Assembly: GCF_029227915.1 (NCBI RefSeq)
Contig: NC_079884.1
Location: 16,370,001-16,434,000, forward strand
Reading direction: 5' to 3'
From: Hydractinia symbiolongicarpus
Taxonomy: Eukaryota > Cnidaria > Hydrozoa > Anthoathecata > Hydractiniidae
Length of the DNA stretch: 64,000 nt
The position numbers and the translations under genes are program-made. A model generated the notes under the pieces. It was not told the DNA's origin. It did no database searches and was given only the letters and a program-made list of their open reading frames with translations. Of this stretch, positions 20,912-31,229 are shown piece after piece; the stretch's first letter is position 1; each line of letters opens with the position of its first letter.

Positions 20912-21065
20912 GGTAACCTTAGATAAGATAATAAATCTTTTACGTGTTATCGTTGAAAATAGTTTCTTGAACTGTCAGCTCTTGTACAGCATGGCATAAA
21001 AAACAAAATATGCGCATGCGCAAAATATATACAGAAGTGAAACAAAACTAACACATAAAACGGCA
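20912..21065 (-). repeat. BEL 5' LTR
   Basis: Direct repeat of 4019-4162, with an extra CTAACACATA-type 10-base segment near its upper end and about three substitutions. The high identity points to a fairly recent BEL insertion, despite the later damage. Confidence 0.7.
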
Positions 21066-22172
21066 AAACGTACATGCATAAAATGTGTGTAAAAAAAGAT
21101 GGAACATGCAAACGCTTGTAAATCTCTCAAAATGGTAGCTTAGCTGCGCAAGATAAATAAATTAAAAAATTACGCCAACGTTTGTTTTATTATGTTTGTA
21201 TTTTTGTTTGTTTGTTTTTCCAAACCTTAAAAACAACACCTTTTTAATATAGTTTTGGTAGCAGTATCTTCCAGTTAATATGCTGTTAATATAACACCTC
21301 GTTTTGGTAACGATAAACAGAGTTCATCAATGAACACACTCTGGACAGAAATCATTTGGAAATCAAAGAAATAAACTTTACAGCGGTATGCTTATAACGT
21401 ACGACCACACTGTTGATATTGTTGTCCTTTACATAATTTATTTTGCTAATTGTTACGTTGGGTGCGAACCATGGGCATGCATACCGAAGTAATCGTGCGC
21501 TTATAAAAACATGAAACATTTAAAGTAGATGCAAAAAGTGTGTAGTACTGTTGGTGGAATGTGTTTTTTAAAGATTTTTATTTTTATCGTTTATATTTTG
21601 CGAATTTCTTTAGTTGCGTTTTGTATATATCACAGCGGATATAGGCTGATTTTGGCTAAACGTTTATAAAGCATGCATGGTAACAACTTGCTCAATTAAC
21701 GCCTCCTCAGTCGTCATCCTTACTTCCGCAAGGGACACGATTAAGAAAATTAAGGGGAACTGGGTTCTAAGGTCGTGAAAAGTTTCACGTGTAAAAGCAT
21801 GTTCGCAAAGCTCTAACCTAAAAAAACCTTTTCATGTGTAAGTTTTCCTGTCATGTTGTGATGCGTACGCAACGTCATATCGTGTGTAGATATTATAGAA
21901 GATGAAATATCGAATTATATGAATTTATTGTGTTTATGTAGATACATTATAAATACAAGGATAATATTCCAATCACGTGATCTACCAGTAATATAGGTCC
22001 GTGTTTAATGTTTGCTAGAATGAAACAACGCGAACTGAAAATTATAATTTCCGCTTTTGCTATCGGTTTTTTGTTGCTGTGAGGACGTATGACGTGCTGG
22101 TAGCTCACGTGCTGATAATAAATTAAAGCGAAAATAAAAAATTAAAAGCACTCTTGTTCTATTCACGTTTTA
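21066..22172. other. AT-rich sequence without a recognised gene
   Basis: No supported frame. A short piece near 21131-21148 (AAAATGGTAGCTTAGCTGCG) matches the interior of the Helitron unit at 27853-27993, so at least part of this is old mobile DNA. Confidence 0.5.
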
Positions 22173-22337
22173 TCTCTATAAATATAGCCGTCGTCTGTCT
22201 GTTTGTGCGTCAAAATGGTACCGTAAGTAGCGAGATAAATATAAATATTCTCTCTGTCCGCAAGAAAAACGTCGTGCTACATACACGTGTAATTTAGAGA
22301 CAGGCGACTCGTGGATTTTTTCACGGGTTAGCAACTT
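22173..22337 (+). mobile_element. Helitron-like unit 1
   Basis: It begins TCTCTATAAATATAGCCGT after an A and ends with a weakened hairpin (CTCGTGGATTTTTTCACGGG). The 3' CTAG has decayed to CTTT. Confidence 0.6.
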
Positions 22338-22360
22338 TAAGGTTTTTTGAAGACCATTCC

Positions 22361-22411
<51 letters not shown>
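22361..22411. repeat. (TGAT)n microsatellite
   Basis: About 12 uninterrupted TGAT/ATTG units directly after Helitron-like unit 1. Confidence 0.95.
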
Positions 22412-23177
22412 ATTACGACATCATAATGCTTTCCATACATCTCTCTGGATTACCACAGAATAATGTGACGCTGATACAAAGTAGACGGAAGAGCATATAA
22501 CTAAACTATTTACCCAAAAATGCCTGTTCTAGAAAAGATCCGAGAAATATCAATTGAATATAAAATACCATTTCTACGTAAGCTATCTCTTTAATAATAC
22601 CCGTATTCCGTCTGTCTGTTTGGCGCCAGAAAAACGTCATGTTACGGAAACACGAAATGCAATGAAAAAAGGACGGGCGAACCCGTGGATTTATCCACTG
22701 GCTACCAACTAGTCTTTTTAATAATAGCCGTATTTCGCCTGTCTGTCTCTGCGCGGACACCCCGCTGAGTTAGAAAGAAGTACTAGGGAAACGCAAATAT
22801 CAAATGCGATATATTTTTATCCTCTTTGTTGCGACGGGTAAATTTAAAGGACCGGTGAACCCGTGGATTTTTTCACGGGCTAGCGACTAGTCTCTTTAAT
22901 AATAGCCGTACTTTGTCTGTCTGTTTGTGCGTCTGATTGTCTTTTTGTTACGGAAACGCGAAATGCGATATATAAAGGACAGGCGACTCCGTGAATTTTT
23001 CCACGGTTTAACGACTAGTCTCTATAATAATTACGGAGTTTCATACCGCGCAAGTCTGGGCCCGAGCGAAGTGGCTTGTAGGGACAAATTTCTAGAACTC
23101 CCGCAAAGGGTAAACATTTAGCTGGCGTTTGTACACACATTTGCTGTTTAACACTTATACGTATTGTTTTTGCAATA

Positions 23178-24143
23178 ATGGAAAAGAAAGATTGTGTACA
23201 ATGGCTTATGGAACGGGGACTGTCAACAGGAGGTACATTACAAGAGCTTAACATGCGTGTTAATTGATTCAAATTATTAATAAATTATAAAAATTGAGAG
23301 TCAAACGAGAAGGAAATTTTAGTTTTGATACAACATTAGATCCCAATCTTATCCCTCCCATTTCAGCTCCCTGGTGTCTTAAAGAGGAATTGTATCCAAT
23401 AATTACAGCATCGATATTTACAGATTAATGTTCTAGAAAAAGAGAAGATAGTTTAGGTCAGCAACAAAAAGTTTATGCTATGTTGACTAGCAGGAAAATA
23501 GTTTCAGTAAAAACACATGTTGCAGTTGGTAATAATGTATTTGTTAGAGCTCTGTTAAAAATGATATGGTGAATTAACAAGACCAACAGTTATTCTATTT
23601 AGCAGTAATATTCCAGTTAAAGCCTATTGTGAATGTCCTGTTGGTGTAAGTGGCTTATGTTGCCATACATTGTCCTTGCTTCTATATTTAAAAAACTTTT
23701 ATGAAACAAAGGAAATTTTTTTAGCTCTATCTTGCACTGAGCATCTGTAGAAATGGCATCGTAGAACAAGAAAGGGCTCTATGCCTATGATGCCGGTACG
23801 AGAAATAACGTTAACCTCAGTCAGAGTTGGAACCTCAAACAATGTAACTGATGCTAAAATCACTCCAGCTGACCCAGAAAACTCCAGGTTTAAAAGAGAT
23901 GTGCTACAAATGAAATCTGACATACTTTTGGAATTAAAAAAGGTTAAAAAAACGTTCGAACAACATTGCTATGAGGTTTTGTCGAAAAATAAATCTCTAA
24001 AAACATCTCTTGGAGAGTATTTGTCGTTTCGATTTACAACCAAGGCAGCACTTTCACTAGCTGATCATGACTACTCGTATTTATTTTCGTTAAGAAATAT
24101 TCATGTGCCGTTACACGGAACACTAGCTCCAGTCTTAACGTAA
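23178..24143 (+). pseudogene. SWIM zinc-finger transposon gene, decayed
   Basis: From ATG 23178 the frame reads MEKKDCVQWLMERGLSTGG, then breaks. Near 23600-23690 the plus strand reads IPVKAYCECPVGVSG and LCCHTLSLLLYLKNF, a SWIM-type CxC...CxH zinc-binding motif. Further on, KWHRRTRKGSMPMMPV leads into the open frame 23781-24143 (TLTSVRVGTSNNVTDAK, ILLELKKVKKTFEQHC). This order is familiar from cnidarian transposon proteins that pair a SWIM finger with a nuclease, but no nuclease domain is visible here. Multiple stops make it dead. Confidence 0.5.
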
Positions 24144-25700
24144 TAACACGTGCAACAACCTCCACCCTTCTCACAAGTCGATTAACCATCAGAGCTGAAA
24201 CAAGTTAAGGAGAAAGCCCACCCAAACACCCCCTAAAAAGTTGTAAAAAATGATAAGGTAAGCTTAGAAATATGCCGTTTCTATATGGTTTCTTTTCGGA
24301 AAATAGGTAAATGAAACCAACCTCATTTGGCTGCGAGGTACCGGAGAGTTTTTATCCTGGAAAAGGCAAATTTCTAAGAAAAGTTTGCACTTAAATCAGT
24401 CGAAAAAAGGCGTAATACCTTCTGATTGCTTGTTGTTTATTTTATATTATTTACATATATTTTTTTAACGACGTAAAAAATTGTAACGATTCTGAAAATG
24501 TCTAGTAAAACCGATATTACTGTGTAATAAAGATTGATGATATTACGATGAAAATAATGCTGACTGTTAGCTGAGTCAAAGTTGTAGCTTAGTAGAGAAG
24601 TCACGCACGCATATTGCTAAGCAGGAGGATGAGTTAAAAATTCAATATTGTTAACACTGACCTTAGTAGAGAAGCCATTGGGTATATTGCTAACGACAAT
24701 TAGGCCAGATATGCTTTACAATTGTATTTTTACACTTTATTTACGAACTTGTACAACTCTGATAACTAAGACGACAACTACTACTACTCATAACTACTTC
24801 ACTACTAATACCGCGTTATTCTTGTCACACATGGAGTTTAGAAAATAAATAAGGTTATTTTCGGTTAATCAAAGCGAATTAGAAAATAATGCAAACAAAG
24901 TTCAACTATAGATTACAATAAAACAAAAATTGAACCGTCAAAATCTTCAAAATAATGTAAATACTACAACTTCTGATATTGCAGCACACTTCCTACTAGA
25001 TGATATTTCTTCTGACATTAATTCTAATTAAAAAACATTGATCTAAGACAATCTGTAAAATAGAAGCTTTTCTCCATTTGAATTTTGTGTTCGAAAGTTA
25101 TTATAGCAAAGGGATGACGAGCAGAACTATTTAACCTTGTTTTAGATAAGTTAAATGTTGTAGAAAAGTATAAATATAAGGAAAAAATATATACTACTAG
25201 AAATTAAAAAAAGGTTGCGAAGCATTTCGCAAGTTGCAAGCAAAATTACTATCCAATACTTTGTCCCTAGCGGACGTATAATCTGGACCAAAAGACGGGG
25301 GGGGGCAAAATCCGGGGGTGGGGGGGGGTACGAGCCGTACTTATTGCATTCTTTACTAGACTTATACTTTAACCCCTCGGTCCAAACTTATTTGTTTTAT
25401 TAGAAAAAAAATATCCTAGCTTTATGTGCAAAAATATCAGTCCTATTTCTTTACGCTGATTTTATATGATTTTTTTTCTATCGAAATTTTGAGAATCTCA
25501 ATAATTCTCTTGGTATACCTCGCGTGTAGCAAATGTGCTCCACAATTTCGCTTCGCTCGCAAAGCTCAATTGCTTCGCAAAAATGAGCAATTTATGCCTC
25601 AACTGCGCCATACGGTATAAAGTTTATGAGCAACTTAGCGGGAAACCAATAGGGGTAATCAAGTGCAACATAAACAAGCTAAAAAATTGTCCCTACAAGC
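24144..25700. other. non-coding interior of the TIR transposon
   Basis: AT-rich, with two G-runs near 25296-25329. No coding frame is supported. Confidence 0.5.
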
Positions 25701-26199
25701 GTTTCTCTAGTGCCCAGACCTGCGCGGTATAAAACTCCGTAGCGGATCCCCCGATAAATTAGAAAATCATGCTACAGAAACACGAATATTAAATGCGATA
25801 TATTTTTATCCCCTTTGTTGCGACGAGTGAATTGAAAGGACGGGCGAACCCGTGGATTTTTCCACGGGCTAACGACTTCTCTATAATAATACCCGTCGTC
25901 TGTCTGTCTCTGCGCGGACCCCCGCTGAGTTAGAAAATGATGTTGCGGCAACACGAATATCAAATGCGACATATTTTTATCCACTTTGTTGCGACGGGTA
26001 AATTTAAAGGACGGGCGAACCCGTGGATTTTTCCACGGGCAACGACTAGTCTCTTTAATAATAGCCGTATTCCGTCTGTCTGTGTGTCCGCGAAAGCCGT
26101 GTCCCGTAACGGAAACACGAAATTTTTAAAATACGCACGAATATCAAATGCGATAAATTTTTGTCCACTTTGTTTTGACCGCTCGCGCGTGGAATACCA

Positions 26200-26829
26200 T
26201 TCACAACGCCTGATTCTTTAAAAAAAACCCAAGATTTTCGCGACCAGAAATAATCCAAGATCTTCGCGGAACGAAGGCCATTTTGATAATGGTCGTGTTT
26301 GTGGTCAGTGTGTGAGGTTTGTAGGCCTGTTTGACTTTTTTATCTTCTAAAAGCCTTATATATTTGTAATATTTGTTTTCTGTTTGTTTTCAATGTTAGG
26401 ATAAATATATTGTCACGTTTTTTAGCCACGTACAGATCTTAAACGCACCAGTTTTAGGATGTTTGGCTAGGAACGAAGATTAGCTAGCTATAGCTACTAG
26501 CTAGCTAGAGCCTCACTTATTGCTATTCTGTTTGGTATAAGAGCTTTTTATCCTAGCCAAAATTTATTTTTATGTTGAGGCTGTGGCTATTTAGCTAGCT
26601 CCTTAAAAAGTGAAAGTATAAAAATGCAGTTGGGCTACAACAATATTCTTAAGCAATATATAATTTTTATGCTAAATGCAGTTAGCTAGCTAGGTATAGC
26701 TACATATTTTATTATTTTTCTGCAAACTTTTTCTGCAAATGAAATGGCTGAGCGATTGTTTTGGCTGGACGAGTAACGACAGGCTGTTCCCTGTGTTTTT
26801 ATTTAAACCGAAGTTGCAATGAACATTTT
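26200..26829. other. TAGC-rich AT-rich sequence, no gene
   Basis: Many CTAGCTAG/TAGCTAGC motifs between 26460 and 26710. No coding signal was recognised. Confidence 0.5.
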
Positions 26830-27560
26830 TGGAAAAGGGTAATATGCCTTATGCGCCTGTTCAACTGCGTTTAACTGTACTAAGCGGTTAGCCCAGTGTT
26901 AAAAACAGACTGTTTTTTGTAAAAGCCTGTTACGCCTATGGGCATGTGCAACACCGTTTACCTGTATATACTAAAGTCAGCCCACCACTGTGACAATTAA
27001 TTTTTAAACTTTCTTGGGAATCACGCCTGGACTAACCGCTTAGCCCTGTGTCTGCGAGAAAGTTTTTTTCAAAAGGGTATTATTCCTATACGCTGTACAA
27101 CACGGTTTAACTGTACTAAGTGCTCAGCCCAGTGTCACGATTAATTTTTTAACTTTTAAAAAGACTTTTCCACAAAATAAAATAATATTGACCGATTGTT
27201 TTTGCTATGACAGGGTAACAACGGTTTGTAAACTCTGTTTTCATATCAGCTATTGTTGCGTGAAAGTAATTTAAAAAAAATATGTTACAGTCGCACACTA
27301 TAATGGTGTATGCGCTTAACTTGATTTACGCCTGTGCAACACGGTTTAACTGTACTAAGCGTTCAGCTCAGTGTCACGATTAATTTTTTAACTTGCGCAA
27401 AAAGTTATTCCGTAAAATGAAATAAAATTGACGATTGTTTTTGCTATGATGGAGTAACAACACGTTGTAAACTCTGTTTTTATATCAGTTATCGTTGCGG
27501 GAAAGTTATTTTTTGAAAAATATGTTACAGTCGCACACTATAATGGTGTATGCGCTTCAA
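26830..27560. repeat. degenerate tandem repeat, unit about 230-245 bases
   Basis: The block GGTTTAACTGTACTAAG, CAGCCCAGTGTCACGATTAA, GATTGTTTTTGCTATGA, ATATGTTACAGTCGCACACT recurs at about 27080-27320 and 27330-27560. An older, partly matching unit lies at 26830-27080. No gene is visible in it. Confidence 0.75.
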
Positions 27561-27728
27561 ATGATTAACGACATACTGTATACCTGTACTAAAGCGCTCC
27601 ACCTGATCGTGTGGGACAGTTTACGGCTCTTATTAAGCGCTACACAGAGTGTTCAATGCCGGATCACACCTTTACTTGTGGCTTAACCGGTTTCCCGGTT
27701 TATCTCTTTAATTTCCCGGTTTATCTCT

Positions 27729-27993
27729 TCTCTTTAATAATAGCCGTATTTTGTCTGTCTGTCCGCGAAAGCTGCGTCCTGTTACGGAAACACGAAATGC
27801 GGTATATAAAGGACGGGCGACCCCGTGGATTTTTCCACGGGTTAACGGCTAGTCTATGTTATAATAGCCGTATACGTCTAGTTGTCTGTCTGTCACGCAA
27901 AATGGTAGCTTAGCTGCGCAAGTAGCGATACGCACGCAATGCGGTTTAAAAAGGACGGGCGAACCCGTAAACTTTTCCACGGCCACCGGCTAG
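27729..27993 (+). mobile_element. two head-to-tail Helitron-like units (8 and 9)
   Basis: Units 27729-27852 and 27853-27993 share the 5' TCT...ATAATAGCCGTAT start, a hairpin near the 3' end and terminal CTAG. The second is followed by T. The junction is CTAG directly against TCTATG. Confidence 0.75.
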
Positions 27994-28082
27994 TTCTTCA
28001 TATTCCCCCAGCATGCACCTGTATAATCAGCGCTAGTTTTGCAGATTTTTGGGGTAGGTAAAGGCGATAATGCACGATTCGA

Positions 28083-28135
28083 TTAATCGAATTGATTTGT
28101 CGAAATCGACAAATTGGATCGTGTATCATATCATG
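28083..28135. repeat. nested palindromes
   Basis: ATTCGATTAATCGAAT and TTTGTCGAAATCGACAAA lie side by side inside a larger imperfect palindrome CACGAT...ATCGTG. Strong cruciform potential; function unknown. Confidence 0.6.
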
Positions 28136-28265
28136 GTTTAACTTATTCGATTAATCGAAAAGTTTTTAACCAATCAAAATGCTAAAAATCTGTACATCAA
28201 ATGTGCGTTAACGTCATGTCTTTAAAAAAAGATAAAAAAGTATAACAAGTTTTTTATCACTGTGA

Positions 28266-28379
28266 ATGGATGTTGGAAGAAACGCTCTGAAGTGTATTAG
28301 CAGAAGACATCCAAAGAAAATTAAACAAGAAGCCTTAAGGCTTGAAGATTTCCGCCTTGTCAAGAGAAACTTTCCTTAG
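28266..28379 (+). CDS. 37-residue hypothetical frame
   Basis: A short frame, MDVGRNALKCISRRHPKKIK then QEALRLEDFRLVKRNFP. It is basic, with no recognised domain. A diverged piece with the same QEALRL-DFR core occurs at 43392-43433, so the sequence may be a repeated gene or element fragment. Too short to call a gene with confidence. Confidence 0.15.
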   Translation: MDVGRNALKCISRRHPKKIKQEALRLEDFRLVKRNFP

Positions 28380-29059
28380 AGCAAAACGTTTAATGATCGA
28401 CCTAACGTTGAGATTTTTAATTTAAAAACAGGATAAACGATTGAATGATTGCGCAAAACTATGTGACTTAACCCCTTTCTGAGGCTTTTTGACTATTTCA
28501 TTTCTTGAGTAGTTTTAGTTGTAAAACAATGATTCGAGTCTGGGGTTTTGCGTCTGAGGTTCATGTTCTTATAACGTTGTTCTATTTAATTACATCTGAA
28601 TAAATAACAAAAATATACAAATTTACACATAGTTCTAAAAAAGTATAAAAACTGGGGATCTACCTGGAAAGTTCTAAAAATTTCAAGATACAAATTCTGT
28701 AAAATTGACAAAGAAAACCATAGAAGTCGACTTTCCCAGAAAAATTATGTGAAGTAAATACTAATAAACTAGCTGTTTCCCGTGGAAGAATCCACTGTAT
28801 TCCATTTAATTTATGTAGCAGATATATGTCCATCAAAAAACAAACAATACAGCAGTGCGCATCTTACATCTGCATTATTATATAAATGACCAAAAAAATT
28901 AAAGGTTTTCAACAACTGCAGTATATATGTGACATTTAAAATCTAAATCTACTAAAATTACTTGCTCTGACCATCTGACAAATGCGAAAATTATTTGGAA
29001 AGAAGTTTTTAAAAGCATTTCAACATACATCTCACCCATAAAATTTAAATCACTCAAAA

Positions 29060-30420
29060 CGCCACATATATACAAAAAAGCTGATCAATGTCAAACACAA
29101 ATCTCTCTCATTGTATATGTTAAAATCAGTTAGTTTATTGCAAACCCTGCCAAAAAGGTTGACACAAAATGTGAAAAATAAACAATAAATTTTGGCTAAG
29201 TAGAAATTTTTATCTAAGGTGTTAAAAAGGGATTTGCAACGATAAATTATAATGCAATGAAACGTTTTTGATATATTGCATACGGTCCTTCCTCACCAAA
29301 CTTTAGACAAAATGCCAACAAAATAACGGTGTTTAAATTTAAAATTAATAAAGTCCTTTTAGCAATTTGCATGCTGTTTTACCATCAATAAAGTAAACAA
29401 AATTTCAAATCTCACATAGTATTCTGTCACAAATTTTGCAACACAAAATACAAATTCTAAATAATACTAAAATCTCTTATTTTGGTCCTTCGCATACCGA
29501 CGGTCTCCCACAAAAGTTTAATCAAAATGTAAAAAATGAGAGGTAACGACAAAATCAAAGTTTGCAAAATTTAATTATTTAGGTACATATATCTACTGCA
29601 TATGCCCTCTAAAAGAATATTTTAATCCAAAATGCCAAAGAAAAACAGTTTGCAACAAAAATCAGTTATTTCGATAATATTGCATACACTCTTTCCTCAC
29701 AAAAGCTTCACAAACTGTAAAAAAAAGAATGGTTGTAGGGAGTGCTTCTGATTCAACAAAAAAGTTTTTTTGACATATTGCATCTAGCCCTTACCCATTA
29801 AATCTTACACAAAATTTCCAAAACTATATACGATTTAGAACACATCAAATTTAAATCGAGAAGGATCAGTCATTTCGATATATTGCACGGAGTCCTCCCC
29901 AGTAAGAATTTATACAAAATATAGAAAAACAAAGCTTGCAAGGTGTAAAATTAAATTCTTCTTCTGTGTATATATATATATGGTCCTTCCTCGCAAAATT
30001 AACATAAAATGTCAAAAAGGTTCAGATATAACATCTAACACAACAAAAATCAGTTCTATCAGTATATGTCATGCCATTGTCTTCCACCAAATGTTCCCCT
30101 TAAAGTTTCACAGACACAGCCTGTAAATTAAAAACAACTAAGATCAGGTATTTTGGTCTATTTCATACCATTCTGTTCCAAATAACTTATAAAATGTAAA
30201 AATTGAGTGGTAAAACAGAAATGTCAAAAAGAAGAAAAAAATAGCTTACAAAGAGTATAAAATTGAAATCAACAAAGTAGCTCTTTTGGTGTATTAAATA
30301 TAAGCCATACGCACAAAAGTTTACACTAAATGTAAGAAAATGGTTGTGTTTAGTAATTCTAAATTAAGAAAAGTCAGTTCTTTTAGCATGCTGATAAAGG
30401 TTTTTGCCCACAATTTGAAA
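29060..30420. repeat. strongly diverged tandem repeats, unit about 110-130 bases
   Basis: Recurring pieces such as ATATTGCATACGGTCCTTCC, CACAAAAGTTTA and ACAAAATGTNAAAAA appear about ten times with heavy divergence. They form most of the interior of the minus-strand Helitron-like element. Confidence 0.5.
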
Positions 30421-30584
30421 CAAATTAAATTTACATTTTAAAAATAAGTAATTTCTGAACTTTATTTTCAGAATATTTGGAGGAAAAGAACTTCGCAAAC
30501 CAAAAAAAACCCAGGAAAATGTTTAAAATTTTCAGGGTTAATAACGTTTGATGTGTTTTGTGGGAATATATATACTGGGAATCT

Positions 30585-30965
30585 TTAGTTTAAAGCTAGC
30601 ATTAGCTAGCTACAGCAGCTAATAGCTAGTCACTTAAATATAAACTGGAGACTTAGCTAGGTATAAAGAACATGGCTACATATATATATATATTCCTAGC
30701 TAGCTAGTTGTTGGTGGTGGTTGGCTTTTTATGATGCTAGCTATAAAACATGTCTGGCAACAATAATATAATCAAAACTGAAAATAAAACATGAAAAAAC
30801 CTTACAGAACCTTGCTATGATTAATTTATAAAACCATGCTCTTCTTCAAATGTTTTTTAAAGATTTATTTTGAATGAAAGAGTAGAGAATACTCAAAAAG
30901 AACAGCCATCTTTTTCGTAAACACAATTTCCGTTTTATGCTAGGAACTTCATTTAACAGTCCGTA
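30585..30965 (+). repeat. dispersed ~380-base repeat, copy 1
   Basis: TAGCTACAGCAGCTAATAGC, AAATATAAACTGGAGACTTA and AGAACATGGCTACATAT recur in the same order and orientation at 42547-42985. Both copies lie a few hundred bases inside a minus-oriented Helitron 5' end. Confidence 0.8.
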
Positions 30966-31229
30966 TGCTTTGTGAATATCTAATACCGTTTCATATGTAG
31001 CGATACCTATATATATGCTAACATAGAGTTTTTTGGCATAAGGGTATATATATTTATATCGTTATTAGCAGCGGGTTATATATTTACACCTTATGTGCGA
31101 TTTCTATGAAGTACATTTCTAATCTTTTTAGTTAAATTTTAGCGTACAGCCACGTCATAAGAAAGTGACCCGTGATTTCCGTGTCGTGGACTCACAGTTT
31201 TACTCACGCAAGGGAATTAATATATAAGA

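Larger units (their letters stand above)
4019..21065 (-). mobile_element. BEL/Pao LTR retrotransposon, decayed and interrupted by nested insertions
   Basis: Two direct repeats (4019-4162 and 20912-21065) enclose, on the minus strand in order, gag/protease (16360-15190), reverse transcriptase and RNase H (7568-5662) and integrase (5353-4404). This is the BEL/Pao order gag-PR-RT-RH-IN. A purine-rich tract abuts the lower LTR, as expected of a 3' LTR. A TGG-starting primer-binding-like stretch lies a few bases inside the upper LTR. The internal region is broken by an insertion at about 7570-15190 and by THAP-type insertions at 16355-~20700. Frameshifts between RT and RNase H and within gag show the element is dead. 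No clear target-site duplication was found. Confidence 0.75.
23032..25741. mobile_element. 2.7-kb TIR transposon inside Helitron-like unit 5
   Basis: TACGGAGTTTCATACCGCGC at 23032 onward is inverted at the right end (25712-25741), 28 of 30 bases matching; CTTGTAGGGACA is shared further in. The flanks resume the Helitron unit (TCTCTATAATAAT on the left, GCGGATCCCCC on the right), with about 23 bases of the unit missing at the junction. It holds a decayed SWIM-finger gene. The superfamily is not certain. Confidence 0.7.
22586..26200 (+). mobile_element. head-to-tail array of six Helitron-like units (units 2-7)
   Basis: Units start TCTCTWTAATAATAGCCGT and end with the palindrome CCCGTGGATTTTTCCACGGG, about 8 bases, then CTAG. 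The 5' TC, 3' CTRR and subterminal hairpin are Helitron hallmarks. Boundaries: 22586-22712, 22713-22890, 22891-23018, 23019-25877 (split by a 2.7-kb transposon), 25878-26049 and 26050 to about 26200 (3' truncated). The CTAG of one unit is followed immediately by TC of the next, without a spacer. The first unit follows an A. Units of 127-128 bases and of 172-178 bases differ by an internal segment. None encodes a Rep/helicase, so they are non-autonomous. Confidence 0.8.
28769..31229 (-). mobile_element. 2.46-kb Helitron-like element
   Basis: On the minus strand it begins TCTTATATATTAATTCCCT after an A (5' end at 31229). It ends with the hairpin-like CAGTGGATTCTTCCACGGG, a short spacer and CTAG followed by T (3' end at 28769). 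Its first 100 bases match the elements at 39210 and 40355 (ATCACGGGTCACTTTCTTA, GACGTGGC). No helicase or replication-initiator frame is visible. Confidence 0.7.
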
